A DNA stretch of 64,000 nucleotides from Natronococcus roseus (GTDB taxonomy: Archaea > Halobacteriota > Halobacteria > Halobacteriales > Natrialbaceae). This document shows, one piece after another, positions 15,270 to 22,434 of the stretch. Where the stretch lies: assembly GCF_043677095.1 (NCBI RefSeq), contig NZ_JBHLJR010000004.1, positions 1 through 64,000 on the forward strand, in the 5' to 3' direction. The number at the start of each line of letters is the position of its first letter. Position 1 is the first letter of the stretch. The position numbers and the translations under genes were made by a program. The notes under the pieces are model-generated. The model was given only the letters and a program-made list of their open reading frames with translations. It had not been told where the DNA came from and did no database searches.

Positions 15270-17186
15270 GTGAGGTGTACGAACGGTGTGGTCTGTGCTG
15301 ATGGGGCGCTGTCGGACGGAGCGTTCGACGAGTGGCTTCCGTCCGAGCCGGCGATTCAGTACACGACCGACCACGTTGCAATCGCGACCGACCCCAACGA
15401 GTGTCACTCGTCGGGTCAGTCTGCGGGTGCCGGAAACGAGTCCGTTCGCTGTTGGCTGCTCGGTGACGTCTACGGCTACGAAGCCGGCGGCGTGGGTCGA
15501 TCCGGTGGCTACGAGCCCCGACCTGCCGACATCGACCCCGCACAGTACTGTCTGTCTCTGTACGAACGAACGGGACTCGAGTTCCTCGAGGGACTCAACG
15601 GGAACTACACGCTGTTGCTCTACGATCGTGAGAACCGCCACTTTACTCTCTGTACGGATCGGTTCGGGACGGTTCCGGTCTACTGGACGCGAACCGACGA
15701 CGACAGGATCGTCTTCTCGACGAACGTCCAACTGATCCCGTTCCACCCCGACGTCGACACCGCGTTCCATCCGGCATATCTCCACGAGTATCTCGCGTTC
15801 CGGCGCACGTTTGGCGTCAAGACACCGCTCGAGGGGGTCGAAAAGCTCGAGCCCGGAGCGATCACGTCGATCGAACTCGAGAACGGATCGGTTCGGGCCG
15901 ACCAGTACTGGCGACCCCAGTACCGACCACGTGACGAGTCCTTCGAGTGGTTCGTCGAGGAGTTCACCGACCGGTTCCGGACCGTCGTCGACGAGTGGAC
16001 ACACGACGACTGCGAGTACGGCGTGTTACTGTCGGGGGGCAGTGACTCCCGGCTCGTCCTCGCTGCTCTCGACAACGCCACTGCGTTCCACATGAACGAC
16101 TGGATGAACCGCGAGTCGCGCATCGCCGAGCGGGTGGCCCTCGAGGCCGGCGCCGAGTTCCGACTGCTTGAGCGCGGGGCCGACTACCGAATCGGTGCGC
16201 TCGAACGGAACCGCTGGGCCGACTCCTTCAACGGCTGGTTCAGTCAGCCGTACACCAGCGGGTTCGAAACCGAGGTCACCAGTCAGGTCGACGGCGTGCT
16301 ATCGGGACTGTACAGCGACTCGCTGTTCGGCGAGTACGGCGTGCCGTCGCCGAACGTCTCGCTCGGGCCCCTGGGCTCGATGACGGTCCCGATCGAACGG
16401 CCGGTCGACTCCGTCGACGAGTATATCGACCTCTTGCTCGAGACCGCAGCCGACGACCTCGAGATGCCGACCAATCTCCGCACGATCCTCGAGTCGAACA
16501 TTTACCGGGATGGCGATCAGGTCGTCCACCACGGCGTCACCTACGAATCGCTCAAGGACGTCGTCTACTACGGCGACTGCTACCCGCTCTCGAACGACGA
16601 CGATATGCGGTTCCACAGCGATCTCCGCCGAATGCTTCCGTACCGATCGCCGTTCCTCGACAACCGGCTGCTCGATCTCTCGCTGTCGATGCCGCCTCGG
16701 TACAAGCTGCGTCGGGATCTGATCGGACAGGCCGTTACTCGGCTCGATCCCGATCTCGCGGCGATCCCACACGCCAGCACCGGCGTCTCGCTCTCTCGGT
16801 CGTTCCCGGTGGAGTACGCCGGCGAGCACTTTCTGGAGTTCTGGCGCAAGCACGTGACCAATCGGACGCCGCCGAAACCGTACCTGACCGACGGCCCCTG
16901 GCTGGACGACGCCGAACTCCTCCGATCGTTCGATTTCACGGGCGAGGTCCTCGAACAGCGCGGCCACCTCGCCGACGCGTTCCCCGGTCCGAACGCGGAC
17001 GCGATCCGCAGACTGTACCACACGCACTGCCACGACGAGGACCGCGTCGGAGAGCTCTACACGCTGTTGACCGTCCTGACCATGCCAGTAACCGCCCACC
17101 TCACCGATTCCGAGACGACCGACCCGAACCGAGCGAAACCGAACGCCTCGCGGTACCGTCAATCGAGGGTGATCGACGTTGAGTGA
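15270..17186 (+). CDS. Asparagine-synthase-related protein, no N-terminal nucleophile
   Basis: 638 residues with the two-domain layout of AsnB-type enzymes. Residues ~1-200 form an Ntn-amidotransferase-like fold (FLEGLNGNYTLLLYDRENRHFTLCTDRFGTVPVYW). A C-terminal synthetase domain carries the PP-loop SGGSDS at 255-260 and GVLSGLYSDSLFGEYG. The catalytic Cys2 of true glutaminases is absent: the protein starts MRCTNG, and an in-frame TGA at 15261 excludes a longer start. It therefore probably adenylates and amidates (or cyclises) a substrate using another amine, as in beta-lactam-synthetase-like relatives (inference). The GTG start is the first possible. Its stop overlaps the next gene by 8 bp, implying translational coupling with the ATP-grasp ligase. 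Confidence 0.82.
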   Translation: MRCTNGVVCADGALSDGAFDEWLPSEPAIQYTTDHVAIATDPNECHSSGQSAGAGNESVRCWLLGDVYGYEAGGVGRSGGYEPRPADIDPAQYCLSLYERTGLEFLEGLNGNYTLLLYDRENRHFTLCTDRFGTVPVYWTRTDDDRIVFSTNVQLIPFHPDVDTAFHPAYLHEYLAFRRTFGVKTPLEGVEKLEPGAITSIELENGSVRADQYWRPQYRPRDESFEWFVEEFTDRFRTVVDEWTHDDCEYGVLLSGGSDSRLVLAALDNATAFHMNDWMNRESRIAERVALEAGAEFRLLERGADYRIGALERNRWADSFNGWFSQPYTSGFETEVTSQVDGVLSGLYSDSLFGEYGVPSPNVSLGPLGSMTVPIERPVDSVDEYIDLLLETAADDLEMPTNLRTILESNIYRDGDQVVHHGVTYESLKDVVYYGDCYPLSNDDDMRFHSDLRRMLPYRSPFLDNRLLDLSLSMPPRYKLRRDLIGQAVTRLDPDLAAIPHASTGVSLSRSFPVEYAGEHFLEFWRKHVTNRTPPKPYLTDGPWLDDAELLRSFDFTGEVLEQRGHLADAFPGPNADAIRRLYHTHCHDEDRVGELYTLLTVLTMPVTAHLTDSETTDPNRAKPNASRYRQSRVIDVE

Positions 17187-18381
17187 CGAACGCGACGCGG
17201 TCGTCATCCCCGCATCCCGGTATCCACACGGCTACACCTCGGTCCGTTCGCTGGGCTCGAAGGGCGTGTACACCATCGCCGCGGTCGACGATCCGAACCT
17301 CAGCGTCACCGCCTCGCGGTACTGCGACGAGACCGCGCTCGTGCCGCCGCCGAGCGATCTCCCGGCCTACCGGGACGCGTTGCTCGGCCTGGCCGCCCGT
17401 CCCGACGTTCGGACGATCATCCCCCACCGTCCCCACGACACCTACATCCTCTCGCGGGAGTACGAGGCGTTCGACCGCCACGTCGACCTCGTCGTCCCGC
17501 CGATGGAGATGCTTCGCAACGTCCACGACCGCAAGCGCCTCGCCGAGATCGCGACCGACGCGGGCGTGGCGATTCCGGAGACGCAACTGCTCTCCGAGGT
17601 CGAGGACTGGAGCGACAACCGGATCGTCAAGTCCCGCTACAACCTGCTCACCGACGCCTACCTCGAGGAGTTCGAACTCGAGGACTCGAAGATCGCCAAA
17701 TCCGTCGAGCATATCGCGCCGGGCGAGACGCCCGATACGGACGCGCTGATCGAGAAGATGGGCCACGAACCGATCGTTCAGGAGTACGTCGAGGGCGCCG
17801 ACGAGTACGTCTTCGGCGCGCTGTACGAACACGGTGAGGCGCTTGGCACCTTCCAGCACCGCCAGCTCCGGGGCGACTCCTACACCGGCAGCGGCGGCGT
17901 CTATCGGGAGTCGGTCCACATTCCCGAACTCGAGGAGGCCGGGCGCGCGATCCTCGACGAACTCGAGTGGCACGGGCTGGCCTGCATCGAGTACATCGAA
18001 GACGCCGAAACCGGCGAGTTCTCGATCGTCGAGATCAACCCGCGGATGTGGCAGTCGCTCGCCTGTGCGGTCAAGGCCGGCGCGGACTTCCCGGCCTGGT
18101 ACTGGCTCGCGGCGACGGGTCGCAGCGAGCTGATAGACCCCACCTACGAGACCGGCGTCAGCACGCACTACCTCTACGGCGAACTCGAGCACCTCGTCAG
18201 CGTCGCCCGCGAGGAGTCGCCGTTCGTCGAACGGCCATCGCTCGCGGGACGGGCCGGCGAGATCGCCAAATCATGCGTCGAGGACCGGTCGTTCGACTTC
18301 CTCCACCGCGACGATCCGATGCCGATCGTTCGCCAGGTCCGCAACGAGATCGGGGACGCCGTCGGCCGACGACTCGGCTGA
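17179..18381 (+). CDS. ATP-grasp ligase (carboxylate-amine ligase-like)
   Basis: 400 residues starting at TTG 17179, inside the last codons of the preceding gene; no ATG or GTG precedes the conserved start VVIPASRYPHGYTSVRSLGSKG. The N-terminus is a Rossmann-like pre-ATP-grasp region. The centre has the lysine-bearing strand RIVKSRYNLL and the glutamate strand EPIVQEYVEGADEYVFGALY. The metal-binding end ACIEYIEDAETGEFSIVEINPRMWQSLACAVKAG follows, with the ExNPR motif typical of ATP-grasp enzymes. It should join a carboxylate to an amine with ATP. The overlap with the asparagine-synthase-like gene and the convergent deacetylase suggest a small pathway acting on a peptide or surface sugar; the product is unknown. 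Confidence 0.88.
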   Translation: MSDERDAVVIPASRYPHGYTSVRSLGSKGVYTIAAVDDPNLSVTASRYCDETALVPPPSDLPAYRDALLGLAARPDVRTIIPHRPHDTYILSREYEAFDRHVDLVVPPMEMLRNVHDRKRLAEIATDAGVAIPETQLLSEVEDWSDNRIVKSRYNLLTDAYLEEFELEDSKIAKSVEHIAPGETPDTDALIEKMGHEPIVQEYVEGADEYVFGALYEHGEALGTFQHRQLRGDSYTGSGGVYRESVHIPELEEAGRAILDELEWHGLACIEYIEDAETGEFSIVEINPRMWQSLACAVKAGADFPAWYWLAATGRSELIDPTYETGVSTHYLYGELEHLVSVAREESPFVERPSLAGRAGEIAKSCVEDRSFDFLHRDDPMPIVRQVRNEIGDAVGRRLG

Positions 18382-18417
18382 CGGTCGTCGTCCGCAGACC
18401 GGCTCCGATTCGGCCGA

Positions 18418-19317
18418 TCAGACGTAGTTGCTCTCGCTTTCGTACACCGACGGATCGTCCCTGAACCGCTCGGCGATCGTCTCGAGGGTGACGAACTGCG
18501 CGTTCTCGTGGCTCTTGACGTACTGGATGAACTCCTCGAACAGCGGGATCATGTGCGGAAGCCCGTGGAGGTCGGGGTGGATCGTGAAGGTGTAGACGCC
18601 CGATCCCCGACGGTTGTAGAGGTAGTCGAACTGTCGCTTGTAGTATTGCTCGTACATCATTTCGGGGTCCTTGTAGCCGGCGTGATAGACCGGCTGCTTG
18701 ATGAACAGCATCGGCGGGATGTCGTCGCGGTACCAGCTGATCGGAATCTCGACGACGTCGGTCTCTTCGCCGTACTGGTAGGGCTCCATCCAGGTCTCCG
18801 GGCTCTCGTCGTAGTCGATCTTCTCCCAGCTGTCGCCCTCCCGCATCCAGCCCGGTTCGAACTGCCGTTCCATCAGGCTGCTGTCGTAGTCGAAGCCGTG
18901 TTTCTGGACGAGTTCCGGCGTGTTCTCGCTGAACTCCCACCAGCTGGCGCGGTGGCCGACGGGTTCGGAGCCGGTGACGTCCTCGATGAGCTCGATCGAG
19001 ACCTCGAGGATCTCGTCTTCCTGCTCCCGCGAGAGGTCAGTCGGATTCTCGTGGGAGTAGCCGTGAACGCCGAGTTCGTGGCCGTCGGCCGCGACCGCCT
19101 CGATCTCGTCTCGAAAGGTCTCGATCGTGTGACCGGGGACGTACCAGGAGGTCTCGATATCTTGCTCCTCGAACAGCGCGAGCATCCGAGGAATTCCCTC
19201 GCTTCCGGCCGACAGTCCTCGGGAGAGGTCCGCCGGAGAGTCCTCGCCGCCGTACGAGCCGAGCCAGCCGGCGACGCAGTCCGCGTCGACGCCGATCGCT
19301 ACGTCAACTGTTCCCAT
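18418..19317 (-). CDS. Polysaccharide deacetylase family protein
   Basis: 299 residues from ATG 19317. It carries the NodB/PuuE-like fold: DVAIGVDADCVAGWLGSYGGEDS at the N-terminus holds the metal-ligand aspartates, ETSWYVPGHTIETF and HELGVHGYSHENPTDLSREQ supply the His-rich metal motif (HxxxH), and HRASWWEFSENTPELVQKHGFDYDSSLM is the next conserved block. TIHPDLHGLPHMIPLFEEFIQYV contains the C-terminal histidine. There is no signal peptide, which fits the PuuE/allantoinase-like subgroup that hydrolyses amides in the cytoplasm. It converges on the ATP-grasp gene across 36 bp. The three genes probably belong together functionally, an inference from adjacency. Confidence 0.88.
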   Translation of the reverse strand: MGTVDVAIGVDADCVAGWLGSYGGEDSPADLSRGLSAGSEGIPRMLALFEEQDIETSWYVPGHTIETFRDEIEAVAADGHELGVHGYSHENPTDLSREQEDEILEVSIELIEDVTGSEPVGHRASWWEFSENTPELVQKHGFDYDSSLMERQFEPGWMREGDSWEKIDYDESPETWMEPYQYGEETDVVEIPISWYRDDIPPMLFIKQPVYHAGYKDPEMMYEQYYKRQFDYLYNRRGSGVYTFTIHPDLHGLPHMIPLFEEFIQYVKSHENAQFVTLETIAERFRDDPSVYESESNYV

Positions 19318-19431
19318 AACGTCCGGAGAGCCACCGACGAGGGGCAAGGAACTAGGGGCTGCAGGTGCCGACGGAACGGAGTCGTCCGGCGGGCGACGAC
19401 AGTCACATCAAGCTCGGCCCGAAGAACCGGT

Positions 19432-20097
19432 ATGGAACCGACGGAGTCCGCGACCGACGAGCCGGCACTGCTCGAGGACGGTCCCATCGAACTTCCGAAC
19501 GGGACCGCGCGGTCGACGCTCGGGATGGGCTGTTTCTGGGGACCAGACGCCCGCTTCGGCGCGCTCGAGGGCGTCGCCCGAACCCGAGTCGGCTACGCGG
19601 GCGGGACCGAGCCCGATCCGACCTACTTCGCACTGGGCGATCACACCGAGGTCGTCCGGGTCGTCTACGACCCCGAGTTGCTGTCCTACGAGGAGCTTCT
19701 CGAGGCGTTCTGGGCGAACCACGACTGGCACTCGAGCGCTCCGAAGCGACAGTACCGCAGCGTCGTCCTCGCTCACGACGACGACCAGTACGAAACCGCG
19801 AGTCGGGAACGGGCGGCGATCGCGGACCGAACCGGACGGTCGCCGGCGACCGATATCGAGCGGCTCTCGTCGTTTTACTCGGCCGAGCCGTCCCACCAGA
19901 AGTACGAGCTCCGCTCGAGACCGACCGTCGGGGACGAACTCGAGACGCTGTACGGCGACTCGTTCGTCGACTCGACGATCGTCGCGCGACTGAACGGGTT
20001 CGTAGCCGGATACGGCGATCGAAGCCACCGCGAGACGCTGCTTGCGGGGCTGGATCTGCCGGCGCCCCTCCTCGCGGAACTCCGGCGGACGCTTTGA
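19432..20097 (+). CDS. msrA: Peptide-methionine (S)-S-oxide reductase
   Basis: 221 residues. It repairs oxidised methionine (S epimer) in proteins. The catalytic cysteine is C34 in LGMGCFWGPDARFGALEGVARTRVGYAGG, followed by the MsrA blocks DHTEVVRVVYDP and YEELLEAFWANHDW. The common recycling-cysteine tail is absent: the C-terminus ends LLAELRRTL. The ATG at 19432 fits an acidic N-terminal extension (ESATDEPALLEDGPIELPNG) common in haloarchaeal forms. The DUF502 gene follows on the same strand 49 bp later. Confidence 0.93.
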   Translation: MEPTESATDEPALLEDGPIELPNGTARSTLGMGCFWGPDARFGALEGVARTRVGYAGGTEPDPTYFALGDHTEVVRVVYDPELLSYEELLEAFWANHDWHSSAPKRQYRSVVLAHDDDQYETASRERAAIADRTGRSPATDIERLSSFYSAEPSHQKYELRSRPTVGDELETLYGDSFVDSTIVARLNGFVAGYGDRSHRETLLAGLDLPAPLLAELRRTL

Positions 20098-20146
20098 CCT
20101 CGGCCGACCGCGATCTAAACCTATTCATAGGGCGAGGCGGTTACCC

Positions 20147-20830
20147 GTGAGTGTGGAACGAACCGACCTGAGCACGTGGAAGCGAGACTTCGGGCGCGGA
20201 CTCGTCGTCATCGTTCCGATCACAATCACGGCGGTTCTCGTCTACGTGCTCTACTCGTTCGTCTCGACGTTCGTTCCGACGATGCTGCTCGACGGCGCCG
20301 CTCTCGAGCCGGTTCTCCCCGGCGTCGGCGACCGAGCACGCGAGATCGTCGCGGGGCTGTTGCGCGTCGTTACCGTCTTCTCGATCATCGCCGCGTTGAT
20401 GTACCTGCTCGGCCACCTCGCGCGGACGACGGCTGGAGAGCTGTTCGAGGCCTGGCTCGACCGCGCCGCGAACCGCGTGCCGGGGCTGCGACTCGTCTAC
20501 AACGCCTCGAAGACGACGACCGAGGTGACGGTCGGCTCCGAGTCGGTCCAGGGACCGGTCAAACTCGAGATCTGGCGCGGGGTCCGAATGACGGCGTTCA
20601 AAACCGGCCACCAGACGGACGACGACCAGGTGATGCTGTTCCTGCCGACGGCGCCGAACATCTCCACGGGATTCGTGCTCGAGGCCGATCCCGACGACAT
20701 CACGGAGCTCGACGAGACCACCGAGTCGGCGCTGACGCGGATCATCAGCGCCGGCTTCGGCGGCGACGACGAAACGGGCCACGACCGCCCCGGTGAGCAG
20801 TCCCGTTCGAACCGTCGCCCGAAGTCGTGA
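20147..20830 (+). CDS. DUF502 family membrane protein
   Basis: 227 residues from GTG 20147; a second GTG lies two codons later, and the in-frame upstream sequence is arginine-rich and non-haloarchaeal. Two membrane segments are clear: GLVVIVPITITAVLVYVLYSFV and a second in VVTVFSIIAALMYLLGHLART. They are followed by the DUF502 signature FEAWLDRAANRVPGLRLVYNASKTTTEVTV and a cytoplasmic or periplasmic beta-rich domain (VKLEIWRGVRMTAFKTGHQ, VMLFLPTAPNISTGFVLEADPDDI). The function of DUF502 proteins is unknown. The tail is charged and poorly conserved. It follows msrA by 49 bp and may be co-transcribed. Confidence 0.88.
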   Translation: MSVERTDLSTWKRDFGRGLVVIVPITITAVLVYVLYSFVSTFVPTMLLDGAALEPVLPGVGDRAREIVAGLLRVVTVFSIIAALMYLLGHLARTTAGELFEAWLDRAANRVPGLRLVYNASKTTTEVTVGSESVQGPVKLEIWRGVRMTAFKTGHQTDDDQVMLFLPTAPNISTGFVLEADPDDITELDETTESALTRIISAGFGGDDETGHDRPGEQSRSNRRPKS

Positions 20831-20973
20831 CGTTCGGGCGGCAGAGAGCGCGATCGCGAACTGTTGTCGTCGCTGACCTGCCACTGGACACCACTGGTCG
20901 GCTTCGTTTCGATCCCGAATCGCGTCGTTTCCGACCCGGCCGTCGCGAGTCGACGAAGTCGTTCCCGAGAGCG

Positions 20974-21315
20974 TCAGGGCCGACCGGTGCTCTCGGGTTT
21001 TTCCGGAAGGTGCTGGTAGCGACGGAGCGCTCTATCCTCGACGACGACGAGTAAAACGTCCCGTTCGTCGATCTCGTCGAACTCGTCGACGTCGACGACG
21101 AGCTGGTCGACCACCCGGTTGTCCTCCTCGAGCAGGATCACGACGTGTCGGCCGTCGACGATCCGATCGACGACGCCGATGTACTGGTCGACGCCCTCGC
21201 TCGAGGCCGATTCCGATCGCGCAGCGGCCGCGCCCGATCCGGCGACCGATGCGATCCCGAGTGCGCCCGCAGTTCGAAGGACGGTTCGTCGCGACAGTTT
21301 CGTTCGATCTGTCAT
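20974..21315 (-). CDS. Tat-exported DUF3006-like protein
   Basis: 113 residues. A twin-arginine signal (LSRRTVLRTAGALGIASVAGSGAAAA, residues ~6-31) precedes a small beta-rich domain, YIGVVDRIVDGRHVVILLEEDNRVVDQLVVDVDEFDEIDERDVL. This matches DUF3006 (DRIxxxxAVLLLEED...P...GDVL). No lipobox cysteine follows the hydrophobic core, so the mature protein is probably released or surface-bound rather than lipid-anchored. DUF3006 proteins often accompany secreted hydrolases, but none is adjacent here. Upstream is the AT-rich, palindrome-rich gap before rdfA, and a TATA-like TGATATATAAAT lies at about 21334-21345, well placed for its promoter. Confidence 0.8.
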   Translation of the reverse strand: MTDRTKLSRRTVLRTAGALGIASVAGSGAAAARSESASSEGVDQYIGVVDRIVDGRHVVILLEEDNRVVDQLVVDVDEFDEIDERDVLLVVVEDRALRRYQHLPEKPESTGRP

Positions 21316-21730
21316 ACCCCGGTTGGCCTCGGTTTGATATATAAATTCGTGGAACCGGAAGGGACAGTTCGATCACATGCACCGAAACTAATCACTTTAT
21401 GTATGTATAGGGGAAATACTACGAATACAGATAAGTATCCAAAGCGGGATTCGGGTACGAGGTGTTCCGGATAGAACACCTCGGTGATGAATCGACTACG
21501 AGCCATTTGGGACCTAAAGACGATATTAATTCCAATTAGGTATAATATTTAGGACTAAATTAGTGGAACTATTACGAATCCGAAGATCGGTTCGTAGCTG
21601 TATCGTTCGTACCTGCCTCGATAGATATAGAGAACTAGTATTATCTCTATCTGGCACTTATTACTGGACTTCCAGTCCGTATTACGGACATACCTGTGTA
21701 AACGCACCGCGGTCTCGGAACCCTTTTTGC
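21316..21730. other. AT-rich intergenic segment with several palindromes
   Basis: A markedly AT-rich gap with no supported gene. Dyads are CGAGGTGTTC/GAACACCTCG (21458-21483, 6-nt loop), ACTGGA/TCCAGT (about 21663-21676) and GTCCGTATTACGGAC (21675-21689). Such composition fits promoter or operator DNA, or a remnant of foreign DNA, next to rdfA-sph. Confidence 0.55.
21458..21483. repeat. Perfect 10-bp hairpin
   Basis: CGAGGTGTTC (21458-21467) and GAACACCTCG (21474-21483) pair without mismatch around CGGATA. The T-run expected of a terminator is missing. Confidence 0.6.
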
Positions 21731-21754
21731 TTGGTACGCCGTTCGCCGTACCAA
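21731..21754. promoter_or_regulatory. Palindrome overlapping the rdfA start
   Basis: TTGGTACG (21731-21738) and CGTACCAA (21747-21754) form a perfect 8-bp dyad around CCGTTCGC; the last base is the A of the rdfA start codon. In this position it could be an operator or an mRNA hairpin hiding the start. CCCTTTTTGC about 28-33 bp upstream of the ATG is a weak TATA candidate for a leaderless transcript, in which case the dyad lies at the transcription start. Confidence 0.45.
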
Positions 21755-22362
21755 TGGCTGACCGTGACGCGACGTGTTGCAAGCTCGGCCGAGTCGCCGA
21801 GACGTACTCGCTCTCGGGACTCGACGAGGATCTGGTCTCGTACTGGACCGGGACGGGCGACGAACAGTACAGCACGCGAGAGCTGGCGACGATCGTCAAC
21901 CAACGGATCCTCGAGGCGGCGTTCGAGACCGCCGGCGTCTCGTACAAAGAAGGGGAGATCGAGAACACCTATCGGCTGCTCAGCGCCGACGACGTGACGA
22001 GCGGGACTCGAGTCCAGACGCGCAACGAACTCGAGCGTGACGGCGTCCCAGTCGACGACGTCGAATCGAACTTCGTCTCCCACCAGACCGTCTACAACCA
22101 CCTCACCAAGTGTCTCGAGGCCGAGCTTGCGACCCCGAGCGACGAGGAACGGCTCGAGCGAGCCGAGGAGAAACTGGGTGCGCTCCAGAACCGGACTGAG
22201 GCGGTCACGGGCGATACGATCGCCCAACTGCGACGCAACGACGTCGTCGACATCGGTACGTTCGACGTGCTCGTCTCCGTGACGGTGACCTGCGAGGAGT
22301 GCCAGCAGCAGTATACGGTGCGCGAACTCCTTGAGGAGCGAGCTTGCGACTGTTCGGCCTAA
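21754..22362 (+). CDS. Rod-determining factor RdfA family protein
   Basis: 202 residues from ATG 21754. The order CKLGRVAETYSLSGLDEDLVSYWTGTGDEQYSTRELATIVNQRILEAAFETAG, then ENTYRLLSADDVTSGTRVQTRNELERDGVPVDDVESNFVSHQTVYNHLTKCLE, is the haloarchaeal RdfA pattern. The C-terminus has cysteines CEECQQQY and CDC, suggesting zinc binding. In Haloferax volcanii, RdfA is needed for rod morphology in cell-shape transitions; paralogues are numerous in haloarchaea and typically precede an Sph/SMC-like gene, as here (72-bp gap). This copy may be a paralogue rather than the cell-shape regulator itself. A palindrome overlaps its start codon. Confidence 0.8.
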   Translation: MADRDATCCKLGRVAETYSLSGLDEDLVSYWTGTGDEQYSTRELATIVNQRILEAAFETAGVSYKEGEIENTYRLLSADDVTSGTRVQTRNELERDGVPVDDVESNFVSHQTVYNHLTKCLEAELATPSDEERLERAEEKLGALQNRTEAVTGDTIAQLRRNDVVDIGTFDVLVSVTVTCEECQQQYTVRELLEERACDCSA

Positions 22363-22434
22363 CGAGAGTTGAATCCGGTCCCGGTGGAAGCTGAATGGAC
22401 AATACCTATTTGCCCGGCCGCGTTACCGGGCTGT

